A stretch of DNA of 30,780 nt, from the NCBI GenBank assembly GCA_964501815.1, contig CAZCUR010000028.1:1-30780 (forward strand). The letters are read 5' to 3'. How positions within the stretch are numbered: position 1 is the stretch's first letter; every line of letters starts with the position of its first letter. Positions 21,657 through 29,637 of the stretch are shown here, piece after piece. The notes beneath the pieces were generated by a model. It did no database searches. It was not told the DNA's origin and was given only the letters and a program-made list of their open reading frames with translations. Made by a program: the position numbers and the translations under genes. This DNA comes from Geothermobacter sp964501815 (lineage in GTDB: Bacteria; Desulfobacterota; Desulfuromonadia; Desulfuromonadales; Geothermobacteraceae).

Positions 21657-21711
21657 GTCAAGCTTGACCACCGCCTTCCGGCCACATCTCCCACCCGGGC
21701 CTGACAAAACC
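21657..21711. repeat. 55-bp sequence duplicated on both sides of the gap (copy 2)
   Basis: Exact copy of 21502-21556, starting at the first base after the N run. From here to the cupin gene (97 bases) there is no gene, only T-rich sequence and a candidate promoter. Confidence 0.95.
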
Positions 21712-21752
21712 CGTATTCGCTTCTCCGGCCTTTTTCTCGCCCCTTTTTCTTG

Positions 21753-21781
21753 TTGCCGCCAACCGGTCTGGTCGGTAGATT
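21753..21781 (+). promoter_or_regulatory. Candidate promoter for the cupin-aminotransferase pair
   Basis: TTGCCG (21753-21758) and TAGATT (21776-21781) are 17 bases apart, 27 bases before the cupin start codon. Pattern match only. Confidence 0.35.
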
Positions 21782-21808
21782 GGCCCTATCACCCTGCAAG
21801 GAGGTCCC

Positions 21809-22123
21809 ATGCAACTGTTTGACGGCGACTACCGCGATCACATCGCCTACAGCGACGAAAAGGCCAACAAGGTGGTTCTGACCGAACTGGAACACAGCCG
21901 CACCACCCTCTGGTGCCTGAAACCGGGGCAGCACATCCACCCGCACGTGCACGCCGGCGACCACGTCTGGGTCGTGCTGGAAGGGACGGGACACTACCTG
22001 GGCGCGGATTTCGACAAGGAGATCGCGCCGGGGACGGTCCTGGCGGTGCCGGCCGGTGAAGCTCACGGCGTGCGCAATGACGGCAGCGAGGGCCTGGTCT
22101 TCATCAGCATTTCGGCGGGTTGA
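21809..22123 (+). CDS. Small cupin-fold protein
   Basis: The 104-residue protein is one cupin barrel. Motif 1 is seen in LKPGQHIHPHVHAGDHVWVV, whose histidines would bind a metal, and motif 2 in APGTVLAVPAGEAHGVRN. Small cupins serve as isomerases, dioxygenases or sensors, so the role is open. CAAGGAGG lies before the ATG. The aminotransferase gene begins three bases after its stop codon, so the two are surely co-transcribed, and a role in the same amino-acid or keto-acid conversion is an inference from that. Confidence 0.9.
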   Translation: MQLFDGDYRDHIAYSDEKANKVVLTELEHSRTTLWCLKPGQHIHPHVHAGDHVWVVLEGTGHYLGADFDKEIAPGTVLAVPAGEAHGVRNDGSEGLVFISISAG

Positions 22124-22126
22124 ATC

Positions 22127-23287
22127 ATGAGCGGACTGCATCTTTCCAGCCGGGCGCGGCGGGTCACGCCGTTTCTGGCCATGGAGGTCATGGAGAAGGC
22201 CCGGCAGCTTGAGGCCGAAGGCCGGGACGTCATCTACCTCTGCCTCGGCGAACCGGACTTCCCGACCCCTGAACCGGTCATGACCGCCGCGACCGAAGCC
22301 ATGCGCGCCGGCGAAACCAGCTATACCCACTCCCTCGGCCGCCTCGACCTGCGCGAGGAGATTGTCGCCCACTACAGGCGCCGCTACGGCGTGTCGCTCG
22401 TACCGGACCAGGTGCTGGTCTCCGCCGGTACCAGCCCGCTGATGCTGCTCCTCTTCGCCGCCCTGCTGGAGCCGGGCGACGACGTGATCCTGCCCGATCC
22501 GAGCTACGCCTGCTATCCGAATTTCATCACCTTTTTCGACGCCGAGCCCCGTTACCTGCCGACCCGGGCCGAGGACGCCTTTCAGCCGCGGCCCGATGCC
22601 GTCGCGGCGCTCCTTTCCGAGCGCACCCGCGCGGTGCTGATCAACTCCCCGTCCAACCCGGCCGGCTCCCTGATGCCGCCGGAGTGGCTGGAACAGTTGG
22701 CACAGCTGCCGGTGCCGGTGGTGGCCGACGAGATCTACCATGGGTTGACCTACGAAGGGGAAGAGCACTCGATCCTGGAATATACGGACGATGCCTTCGT
22801 ACTGGGCGGATTCTCCAAGACCTGGGCCATGACCGGCTGGCGCCTCGGCTTTCTCATCTGTCCGAAAGAGGCGGTGCGCACCCTGCAGAGCCTGCACCAG
22901 AACTTCCTCATCAGCGCCAACAACTTTGTCCAGGCGGCCGGCATCGCCGCCCTGCGCCACTGCAACGCCGATGTGGAGAGGATGCGCCAGGCCTACGACC
23001 GGCGCCGGCGGCACCTGCTGCAGCGCCTGCCCGAACTCGGTCTGAAGGTGCAGCGGGAACCCGTTGCCGCCTTCTACGTTCTGGCGGATGCCCGGCACAT
23101 CAGCATGGACTCCGTGGCATTGGCCATGGGCATTCTGGAACGCACCGGCGTCGCCCTGACCCCGGGTATTGACTTCGGCCCGGCCGCGGAAGGTTTTCTG
23201 CGTTTTTCCTACGCCAACTCCCTGGAAAACATCGACCGGGCCATCGACCGGTTGAAGGCGGATTTCCAACAGCAGGGCTGGAGCTGA
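22127..23287 (+). CDS. Class I/II pyridoxal-phosphate aminotransferase
   Basis: The 386-residue protein has the class I fold: YLCLGEPDFPTPEPV, SYTHSLGRLDLREEI, VSAGTSPLMLLLFAALL, NSPSNPAGS, DEIYHGLTY (Asp201 to the cofactor ring nitrogen, Tyr204) and the Schiff-base Lys231 in GGFSKTWAMTGWRLGFL. It belongs to the aspartate/alanine aminotransferase group by pattern, but the amino-acid partner cannot be told. It starts three bases after the cupin stop, with GGCGGG as a poor ribosome site, so translation is probably coupled. It converges on the CoA-binding gene with 10 bases between their stops. Confidence 0.93.
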   Translation: MSGLHLSSRARRVTPFLAMEVMEKARQLEAEGRDVIYLCLGEPDFPTPEPVMTAATEAMRAGETSYTHSLGRLDLREEIVAHYRRRYGVSLVPDQVLVSAGTSPLMLLLFAALLEPGDDVILPDPSYACYPNFITFFDAEPRYLPTRAEDAFQPRPDAVAALLSERTRAVLINSPSNPAGSLMPPEWLEQLAQLPVPVVADEIYHGLTYEGEEHSILEYTDDAFVLGGFSKTWAMTGWRLGFLICPKEAVRTLQSLHQNFLISANNFVQAAGIAALRHCNADVERMRQAYDRRRRHLLQRLPELGLKVQREPVAAFYVLADARHISMDSVALAMGILERTGVALTPGIDFGPAAEGFLRFSYANSLENIDRAIDRLKADFQQQGWS

Positions 23288-23297
23288 AGGCAGAAGG

Positions 23298-23702
23298 TCA
23301 GTGGTCGTGGTAACCGAGCACGACCAGAACACAGGAGCCGTCGGCGATGACGTTCAACCCCGCGCTCTCGGCCCGGGCGACCGCGTCCGGGTGCTGAGCG
23401 CCGGGCTGCATCCAGACATTCTCGATCCCCTTTTCGATCGCCTGTTCCACAACCGCTTTGGTCACCTCCGGCGGGGTGATGACCGAAATGCTCTTCACCT
23501 CGTCGGGCAGCTCGACGACCGATTTCACGCAGGGAAGGCCCTCGATACTCTCGGCCACGGGATTGACCGGAACCACCCGGCGCTGGTTCTGCAGGTAGCA
23601 GCGCAGCACCTTGTTGCCGTACTTGGCCGGATTGGTCGAGGCCCCGACCACGCCAAAGGCCGGCGCGGCCAGGAATCTGGCAATTCTCTCTTCGATATTC
23701 AT
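23298..23702 (-). CDS. CoA-binding domain protein (YccU-like)
   Basis: The 134-residue protein is a single Rossmann-like CoA-binding domain. Marks are FGVVGASTNPAKYGNKVLR, RRVVPVNPVAESIEG, ISVITPPEVTKAVVEQAI, VWMQPGAQHPDAV and IADGSCVLV. The family shares the fold of the SucD N-terminus; its function is unknown. The ATG at 23702 has AAGGGAG before it and fits the family start; the frame extends to 23777 with unrelated residues. It is divergent from the HDOD gene. Confidence 0.92.
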   Translation of the reverse strand: MNIEERIARFLAAPAFGVVGASTNPAKYGNKVLRCYLQNQRRVVPVNPVAESIEGLPCVKSVVELPDEVKSISVITPPEVTKAVVEQAIEKGIENVWMQPGAQHPDAVARAESAGLNVIADGSCVLVVLGYHDH

Positions 23703-23866
23703 ATCGACTCCCTTGCAGGCAGGTCTTTGTTCCATTGTAACCGCCCCTGAGCCCGGGGCCAAACCGGCTTCGGACATTTTTTTCTTAATTTCCCGCAGGT
23801 TGGACCGATACGTGGTGCAGAGGGGCTGGCTTGGGTTATTACCAACCGGAGAAATGAAGAAAAAAG

Positions 23867-25117
23867 ATGGGATTTGTCCTCGTCAACAGCCTTGAAGAAG
23901 GGATGGTGCTGGCCGCGGACCTGTTCAACGAAAAGGGCCAGTTCATCCTTGCCCGCGGCGCGATTCTCGACGCGACCCACATTGCTGCGCTCAAACGATT
24001 TGGCGTGCTCGAGGCCGACATCGAGGGGACGTCGCAGGCAGAAATCGAGGGTGGCGCCCTTGATCCTGACCTGATTGACAAAGCACGCACCTACCAGCAG
24101 GCGCGCTTTGTTCTCAACGACCTGGAACATCCCGGCGTCAGCGCCATATTCGAACTGGCGGTGGAAAAGACCGCCCGCTTCATGCAGGGGGGCTGGTCGC
24201 CGCCGCCGGCCTGGCAGGAAGTCCCCGTCCCGCCGGGGTTGAACTGGAATGAAAAGCCATCCAGCGAGAATCTTGTCAGGGGCAAGGTACGCCTGGCCGC
24301 CCTGCCCGATGTCTACAGCCGCATCGTCGACGCCATCAATTCCCCCAACAGCGGCGTGGAAGCCCTCGCCGACATCGTCAGCAAGGACTCAAGCATTTCA
24401 GTCCAGCTGCTCAAACTGGTCAACAGCGCCTATTTCGCCCTGCCGAAAAAGGTCGACTCGGTCTCCAGAGCCATTACGCTTCTGGGAACCAGGGAGCTGC
24501 TCCAGCTGGTTCTGGGCATCACCATTGTACGTCAGTTCCGCAATATGGATGAGCAGCTGATGAGCATGGAGGTGTTCTGGAAGCACGCCATCCGGACCGC
24601 CCTGTTCGCCCAGCAGCTCGCCCGGCGTCTGGGAGAGGAAGCCACGGAAGGCTACTTTGTCGGCGGCCTGCTGCATGATATCGGCCGGCTGGTGATGCTG
24701 GTGGAAATTCCTGAATTTTATCTCTGTGTCCTGAACGACTATTATGAATCCCCGGAGGCGAATCTCTACCAGGTTGAACGTCAGGTCATGGGCTATGATC
24801 ACGCCCAGGTCGGCCGCCAGCTGGCCGAACGCTGGAACCTTCCCTTCAACCTGCAGCAGATGATCGGCTGGCATCACAAACCCCAGGGGAGCCGTTTCGC
24901 CCGGGAAGCCTGCATTATCCACCTGGCCGATTTTCTGTCTCAAGCCGTCGGACTGGAAATGCCGCCACCCGGGCGCCTGCCCCAGCTCAATCCCAAGGCC
25001 TGGGAGGTCGTCAATCCCCCCATGAACCTGCTGGCGGTCTCCACCCAGCACGTCGAGCACAGTTTCCGGGATATCGTCAACAAGTTCCTCCAGGACGAAC
25101 GCACCCCGGCCCTTTAA
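23867..25117 (+). CDS. HDOD-domain signalling protein
   Basis: The 416-residue protein has an N-terminal region of about 120 residues (VNSLEEGMVLAADLFNEKGQ, resembling a common N-terminus of HD-GYP proteins), then an HDOD domain at roughly 145-345. The HDOD marks are IVSKDSSISVQLLKLVNSAY, RAITLLGTRELLQLVLG, WKHAIRTALFAQQLARR, GYFVGGLLHDIGRLVML and MGYDHAQVGRQLAERWNLP. HDOD proteins act in signalling, often linked to motility or two-component circuits; catalytic activity is generally not shown. The ATG at 23867 has a poor ribosome site; GGAG lies 15 to 18 bases upstream. It converges on trmJ. Confidence 0.9.
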   Translation: MGFVLVNSLEEGMVLAADLFNEKGQFILARGAILDATHIAALKRFGVLEADIEGTSQAEIEGGALDPDLIDKARTYQQARFVLNDLEHPGVSAIFELAVEKTARFMQGGWSPPPAWQEVPVPPGLNWNEKPSSENLVRGKVRLAALPDVYSRIVDAINSPNSGVEALADIVSKDSSISVQLLKLVNSAYFALPKKVDSVSRAITLLGTRELLQLVLGITIVRQFRNMDEQLMSMEVFWKHAIRTALFAQQLARRLGEEATEGYFVGGLLHDIGRLVMLVEIPEFYLCVLNDYYESPEANLYQVERQVMGYDHAQVGRQLAERWNLPFNLQQMIGWHHKPQGSRFAREACIIHLADFLSQAVGLEMPPPGRLPQLNPKAWEVVNPPMNLLAVSTQHVEHSFRDIVNKFLQDERTPAL

Positions 25118-25133
25118 CCCCTCCCTGACGCCA

Positions 25134-25883
25134 TCATCCCCCTCGGCGACGACCGGGCCAGTCGTGCACACTCTCCCACAGTTGACGCCACACTGAGCGC
25201 AGCAGTCCCACCTCTTCAGCGTCGGGCCGGGCGCGGTAAAAAAGACGCCGTAACCGGTGAACACCTGCGCCCGGACAAGCCGGATTGCCGAAACCGACCC
25301 GGTCGAGCAGCTGTTCCATCTCCCGCAGCATCGGCTCCATGTCTGCATGACGCGCCGGCATGCGCTCTTCCTTGTGCGCATCCGTCTTCCAGGGACGGCG
25401 ATGCAGCTCATAGAGCAGGGCCAGCACCGCCTGCGCCAGGTTGAGAGAGCCGACCGCCGCGCTGGTGTGAATCCGGACACCGGCACTGCACAGGGAGAGT
25501 TCTTCCGAGGTCAGACCATGGTCTTCACGGCCGAAGACGAGGGCAACCCGGGCCTGAGGCGGCAAATCCCGAAGGAGATCGGTCAACTGATGGCTGGGCA
25601 CCAGTTCGCCGCGCAGACGGCCTGTCCGGCGCGTGGCGGCAATGCTCAGGTGGGTATCGGCAAGGGCCGCGGCCAGATCCTCATAGCAGCGCGCCGAACC
25701 GAGCAGATGGTGACCGGCCACGGCAAACTTGCGCGCCTCCGGATGCAGATAGTGGCAGGGGTTGACCAGCCGCAGATCGTCGACGCCGAAATTGGCCATG
25801 GCGCGGCAGACCATGCCGATGTTGCCCGGCTGCTGCGGCTCAACCAGCACGATACTCAGTGGCCAGGGGCAGGGTTCAAACAT
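25134..25883 (-). CDS. trmJ: tRNA 2'-O-methyltransferase, TrmJ/SpoU family
   Basis: The 249-residue protein has the knotted SPOUT fold of TrmJ, which methylates position 32 of several tRNAs. Motifs: IVLVEPQQPGNIGMVCRAMA, VALVFGREDHGLTSEEL (SAM-binding knot) and VGSLNLAQAVLALLYEL, with a C-terminal helical extension (MLREMEQLLDRVGF) typical of TrmJ. It starts 41 bases after moeA and may be read with it. Alternatives within the family (TrmH, RlmB) have a different N-terminus, so TrmJ is favoured. Confidence 0.92.
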   Translation of the reverse strand: MFEPCPWPLSIVLVEPQQPGNIGMVCRAMANFGVDDLRLVNPCHYLHPEARKFAVAGHHLLGSARCYEDLAAALADTHLSIAATRRTGRLRGELVPSHQLTDLLRDLPPQARVALVFGREDHGLTSEELSLCSAGVRIHTSAAVGSLNLAQAVLALLYELHRRPWKTDAHKEERMPARHADMEPMLREMEQLLDRVGFGNPACPGAGVHRLRRLFYRARPDAEEVGLLRSVWRQLWESVHDWPGRRRGG

Positions 25884-25924
25884 TCCTTGTTCCGTTCGGG
25901 TTCTGACAGCCGGCCCAAAAAGGT

Positions 25925-27139
25925 TCAGACAGCTTTGCGCCCGGGCGGCAGACGCAGCAGCAGCACCTCGACCTCACTGCCCGCCGGCAGGTCGGGACCG
26001 CCTGCGGCAACGGGCAGCAGGGCGCAGGCGCCCTGCAGCGACCGGTTCTGCCCGGAGCCCTGCCGGCGCGACGGGATCACCCGGAACCGGCCCTCTTCCT
26101 CCTCCAGCCGGCACCAGAGAAAGGCCTGGCGCTTGCCGCCGCCCTGAACATCCTCGGTCAGACGGCCGCACAGGCGCGGCGGCAGGGGGTCGTCCAGCCC
26201 GGCCAGGATACGCAGGGCCGGACGCACAAACAGTTCAAAGGTCGCGGCACTGGCGGCCGGATTGCCGGGCAGCCCGAAGACCGGCTTGCCCTGCAAGGTG
26301 CCGAACAGGACCGGCTTGCCAGGCTTGATGGCGACCTTCCAGAACTTGCGTTCGAAACCAAGCCCCAGCAGGGTCTCCTGCACATGGTCTTTGGCGCCGA
26401 CCGACACCCCGCCGGTCGACAGAATCAGGTCGGTCTGCAACCCGGCGCCAAGGGCTTCGGCCAGAGCGTCGGGAGTATCCCGACCGATCCCCAGGGCCAT
26501 CGGCTCGCAGCCGAGTTCCCGCAGTCGCGCCGACAGCAGGTAGAGGTTGGAATTGACGATCTGGCCGGGTCCGGGCGTCTGCCCCAGTTCCACCAGCTCG
26601 TCGCCGGTCGAAAGGATAGCGACCCGCGGGCGGGGACGGACCCTGACCCGGCTGATGCCGGCTGAGGCAAGCAGGCCGATTTCACCGGCGCGCAGCTCCA
26701 CACCGGGCGTGAGCAGCTCTTCGTCGGCATGAAACTCCTCGCCCCGGGCACGCACATGCTGCCCCGGTTTTGGCGCCTTGAGCAGGCGGACCGCCCCCTC
26801 CAGCGCTTCCGTCTCCTCGACCGGCACCACGGTGTCGGTTCCGGGCGGCAGCGGCGCGCCGGTGGTTATCTGCGCCGCCTGGCCAGCCTCGACCCTGCGG
26901 TCGAGGGGATGGCCGGCAAAGGCACTGCCGACCAGACGCAACGCATCCCCTTCGGCCTGGTCGGCAAAGGCGAAGGCGTAGCCGTCCATGGCGGAGTTGT
27001 TCGCCGGCGGCAGGTCCCACTGCGCCCGTACCGGCTCGGCCAGCACATGGCCGACCGCCTGTTCCAGCGGCATCTCGACCGGTTCGAGAGGGGTGACGGT
27101 GTCAAGAACGATTCGGATGGCGTCGTCGTAATTGAGCAT
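25925..27139 (-). CDS. moeA: Molybdopterin molybdenumtransferase
   Basis: MoeA inserts molybdate (or tungstate) into adenylylated molybdopterin to make the mature cofactor. The 404 residues show PPANNSAMDGYAFAF, ITTGAPLPPGTDTVVPVE, the MPT-binding half with ILSTGDELVELGQTPG and LSTGGVSVGAKD, and LPGNPAASAATFELF. The ATG at 27139 follows AGGAC and gives the usual family start MLNYDDAIRIV. It is separated from the MOSC gene by 183 bases that hold an inverted-repeat element, but lies in the same direction as the transporter genes, so it may belong to the same regulon. Confidence 0.96.
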   Translation of the reverse strand: MLNYDDAIRIVLDTVTPLEPVEMPLEQAVGHVLAEPVRAQWDLPPANNSAMDGYAFAFADQAEGDALRLVGSAFAGHPLDRRVEAGQAAQITTGAPLPPGTDTVVPVEETEALEGAVRLLKAPKPGQHVRARGEEFHADEELLTPGVELRAGEIGLLASAGISRVRVRPRPRVAILSTGDELVELGQTPGPGQIVNSNLYLLSARLRELGCEPMALGIGRDTPDALAEALGAGLQTDLILSTGGVSVGAKDHVQETLLGLGFERKFWKVAIKPGKPVLFGTLQGKPVFGLPGNPAASAATFELFVRPALRILAGLDDPLPPRLCGRLTEDVQGGGKRQAFLWCRLEEEEGRFRVIPSRRQGSGQNRSLQGACALLPVAAGGPDLPAGSEVEVLLLRLPPGRKAV

Positions 27140-27162
27140 GGGATTGTCCTGTAAAATTTGAG

Positions 27163-27316
27163 GCCGCCAGGACGCCAAGACGCCAAGAACCTCTCAGCAA
27201 AACCATTTGAAAATTGGCGACTTGCATAGCCCTTTGAAAACAGACCCCTTTTTCAAACTACCTCAGGGGATGTCCACAGTCTCTCTTTTTTCCTGGCGCC
27301 TTGGCGACTTGGCGGC
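27163..27316. repeat. 154-bp element with 25-bp imperfect inverted repeats
   Basis: The arms 27163-27187 (GCCGCCAGGACGCCAAGACG and on) and 27292-27316 are inverted copies at 21 of 25 positions. Each arm is built from CGCCAAG-like units. The interior is AT-richer, with no gene and with TTTGAAAA seen twice in near copies. It sits between moeA and the MOSC gene, seven bases after the MOSC stop. A dispersed-repeat or MITE-like element is likely; the MOSC transcript would end in a long stem here. Confidence 0.6.
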
Positions 27317-27322
27317 AGAGTG

Positions 27323-27757
27323 TCAACTTGCCCTTGTTATCTCATCACCCGGTTTCACCACCCCGCCCTCGATGACCCGCGCGAAGATGCCTTCCTTGGG
27401 CATGACGCAGTCACCGGCCTGATAGTAGATGGCGCAGCGGTTGTGGCATTCCTTGCCGATCTGGGTGACCTCGAGCAGGGTCTCGCCCACCCTGAGGCGC
27501 GTGCCGACCGGCAACCCGACCAGGTCGATCCCTTCGGTGGTGATGTTTTCGGCAAAATCCCCCGAGTCGACATCGAGCCCGAGGGCGCGCATCTTGTCGA
27601 TACTCTCCTTGGCCAGCAGGCTCACCTGCCGGTGCCACTCCCCGGCGTGGGCGTCGCCCACGAGACCATGCTCGGGGCGCAGTTCGACGCTGTCGACCGG
27701 GGTCTTGCGTTCCCCCTTGTTTTTGCTGATGCAGGTGGCAATGACACGGGCACTCAT
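27323..27757 (-). CDS. MOSC-domain protein
   Basis: The 144-residue protein is one MOSC domain, a fold that binds molybdenum cofactor through a conserved Cys and is found in Moco sulfurases and in small partner proteins. Marks are VIATCISKNKGERK, EHGLVGDAHAGEWHRQVSLL, GDFAENITTEGIDL, IGKECHNRC and MPKEGIFARVIEGG. Such single-domain forms commonly sit beside moaB, mog or transport genes. It begins 12 bases after the modC stop, so it is the last gene of the transport operon before the inverted repeat. Confidence 0.94.
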   Translation of the reverse strand: MSARVIATCISKNKGERKTPVDSVELRPEHGLVGDAHAGEWHRQVSLLAKESIDKMRALGLDVDSGDFAENITTEGIDLVGLPVGTRLRVGETLLEVTQIGKECHNRCAIYYQAGDCVMPKEGIFARVIEGGVVKPGDEITRAS

Positions 27758-27769
27758 AGTCGTCTCCTG

Positions 27770-28858
27770 TCAGTTGGATTGCGGCAGCAGCCAGAGGCTG
27801 CCCGGCCGCAGGCTGATTTGTACGGCATCTCCCGTGCTCAGGCTGAGATCACGGAAAGCACAGTTGGGCAGGTCAAGTTCCACAGTCAGGGGATGGTCGG
27901 CCAATTGCACCACCAGGGTATGGTAACCGCCGAATCCGAGAATGTCGACGATACACCCGGCAAAGAGGTTGTGACGCAGCTCCTCGCCCACCGGCCGGTC
28001 GGGACGAATCAGGGTCACTTCTTCATTGCGGATGCCGACCAGAACCTTCTGACCGGGCGCAACGTCCGCCCCGGTCCGGCACCACAGGTGGATCTTCCCT
28101 TCCAGACCCACCATATCGTCACGGCGCCCGGCAACCTTCAGTTCAAAGATGTTCTGATGGCGCAGAAAGCGCGCGACCTCCAGCGTTGCCGGTCGGTAAT
28201 AGATGTCGTCGCGGCTGCCGATCTGCTGCAGCCGGCCGTCGATGAGCACGGCAATCCGCTCGCCGAGCATGAAGGCCTCCTCCTGGTCGTGGGTGACGTG
28301 AAGGATGGTCACGCCGTGCTCGCGGTTGATGGTGCGCAGACGCATCTGCAGCTGTCGGGTGATGCTGGCATCGAGCGCCGAATGCGGCTCATCGAGAAAG
28401 AGCACCTTCGGCCGCGGCAGCAGGGCCCGGGCCAGGGCAACCCGCTGCTTTTCGCCGCCGGACAGGGTGGTGACATCCTGCCGCCTGAGGGGTCCGGCCA
28501 GATCGAGCAGTTCGACCAGCGCCTGCAACCGCTGCTCCATTTCACTGCCGCTCAGCTCCCGCATCCGTCCGCCGAAGAGGATGTTGTCACGCACCGACAG
28601 ATGCGGGAAAAGCGCGAGGTCCTGGGGCAGATAGGCGACATCCCGCTTCTCCGGCGGCACCTCGGCGACGTTTCTGCCCTGCAGCAACACCCGCCCCTGC
28701 GCCGGAGAGACCAGCCCCATCAGGGCTTCAAGCAGCACGGTCTTGCCTGCCCCGGAAGGTCCAAGCAGGGTCAGATAGCCGCCCTGTTCCAGATGCAGGT
28801 CGACAGGACCCAGGGCAAAGCGGCCCAGCCTGAGCTGCAGACGCTCCGCCCGGATCAC
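27770..28858 (-). CDS. modC: Molybdate/tungstate ABC transporter ATP-binding protein
   Basis: The 362-residue protein has Walker A GPSGAGKT (residues 33-40), the Q loop AYLPQDLALFPHLSV, the signature LSGGEKQRVALARALL, Walker B VLFLDEPHSALD and the switch HVTHDQEEA. A C-terminal extension of about 120 residues (from NIFELKVAGRR) resembles the TOBE/MOP-like regulatory region of ModC, CysA and related proteins. The substrate is inferred from neighbours: ModA- and ModB-like genes, MOSC and moeA. The end of modB overlaps its start in ATGA. Confidence 0.93.
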   Translation of the reverse strand: MIRAERLQLRLGRFALGPVDLHLEQGGYLTLLGPSGAGKTVLLEALMGLVSPAQGRVLLQGRNVAEVPPEKRDVAYLPQDLALFPHLSVRDNILFGGRMRELSGSEMEQRLQALVELLDLAGPLRRQDVTTLSGGEKQRVALARALLPRPKVLFLDEPHSALDASITRQLQMRLRTINREHGVTILHVTHDQEEAFMLGERIAVLIDGRLQQIGSRDDIYYRPATLEVARFLRHQNIFELKVAGRRDDMVGLEGKIHLWCRTGADVAPGQKVLVGIRNEEVTLIRPDRPVGEELRHNLFAGCIVDILGFGGYHTLVVQLADHPLTVELDLPNCAFRDLSLSTGDAVQISLRPGSLWLLPQSN

Positions 28859-29637
28859 CGCCGTCCTCCGACCAGACGAACCAGAAAAAGAACCAGCAGG
28901 GACAGGCCGACCAGAAGCAGGACCAGCGCCACCACACGGGGCAGGTCGGCGACCGACATGGCCAGGTAGATGGCACTGGGCAGGGTGGTCGTTTTCGCCG
29001 CCGTGCCGGCAACCATCACCGTGGCGCCGAACTCTCCCATGGCCCGCGCCCAGCAGAGAATGAAGGCCGCCAGTATGCTGCGTCGGGCCAGGGGCAGGCT
29101 CACCCGAAGGAAAGCGCCCCCGGCACTGCAGCCGAGCAGGCGCGCCACCTGCTCATAGCGGGGCGACACTTCTTCGAAGGCCGCCTTGAGCAGGCGCACC
29201 GCCATGGCGACGACGACGGTGAACTGGGCGACGATCACCCCGGCCACGGTGAAGGGGAGTTCCAGCCCCAGCTGGCGCAGGAACTGCCCCGGAGCGGTGT
29301 TGCCGGCCATGAGAATCAGGGTTCCCAGCGCCACCGGGGTCAGCACCACCGGCAGGTCGAGCAGGGTATCGACCAGGGTTTTGCCGAAAAAATCACGCCG
29401 CGCCAGGACGTAACCTGCGGGAACCGCCAGCAGCAGGGCCAAGACGGTCGCGCAGCTGGCGGTCACCAGGCTGAGGCGGATCGCCCCGAGAATCTGGCGT
29501 GAGCCGAGTTCGCGCGCCAGTCCGCCGGTATCGAGCCAGGGCAGCTGCCCGGCCAGCAACAGCAGAAAATAGCCCACCAGCAGCCCGAGCGGCAGGAGCA
29601 GACTGCCATGGAACAGCTTGTCATGCGCTGTCTTCAT
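28855..29637 (-). CDS. modB: Molybdate/tungstate ABC transporter permease
   Basis: The 260-residue protein has about six membrane helices (first at LLLPLGLLVGYFLLLLAG, last at ALVLLLVGLSLLVLFLV). The EAA-type loop LLGCSAGGAFLRVSLPLARR docks the ATPase, and AFILCWARAMGEFGATVMVAG is the usual ModB mark. The ATG at 29637 is chosen because it overlaps the modA stop (ATGA) and GAGGGG precedes it; the GTG two codons earlier is less likely. It transports molybdate or tungstate with ModA and ModC. Confidence 0.92.
   Translation of the reverse strand: MKTAHDKLFHGSLLLPLGLLVGYFLLLLAGQLPWLDTGGLARELGSRQILGAIRLSLVTASCATVLALLLAVPAGYVLARRDFFGKTLVDTLLDLPVVLTPVALGTLILMAGNTAPGQFLRQLGLELPFTVAGVIVAQFTVVVAMAVRLLKAAFEEVSPRYEQVARLLGCSAGGAFLRVSLPLARRSILAAFILCWARAMGEFGATVMVAGTAAKTTTLPSAIYLAMSVADLPRVVALVLLLVGLSLLVLFLVRLVGGRR

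Noticed and set aside
21501..21711. The repeated 55 bp as inverted or direct repeats of an insertion sequence with target duplication
   Set aside because: Both copies abut the N run exactly and are identical, which fits contig-end overlap better; no transposase is nearby. A repeat elsewhere in the genome stays possible.
21503..23332. Open frame of 609 codons on the minus strand running through the N run and antisense to the aminotransferase
   Set aside because: It exists only because N is not read as stop, and it mirrors certain genes.
23854..23895. A 13-codon open frame overlapping the HDOD start as a translational leader
   Set aside because: The GGAG site lies only two bases before its ATG, too near to work, and nothing else supports it.
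27320..28969. Open frame of 549 codons antisense to the MOSC and modC genes
   Set aside because: Crosses two well-supported genes and their junction and has no domain.
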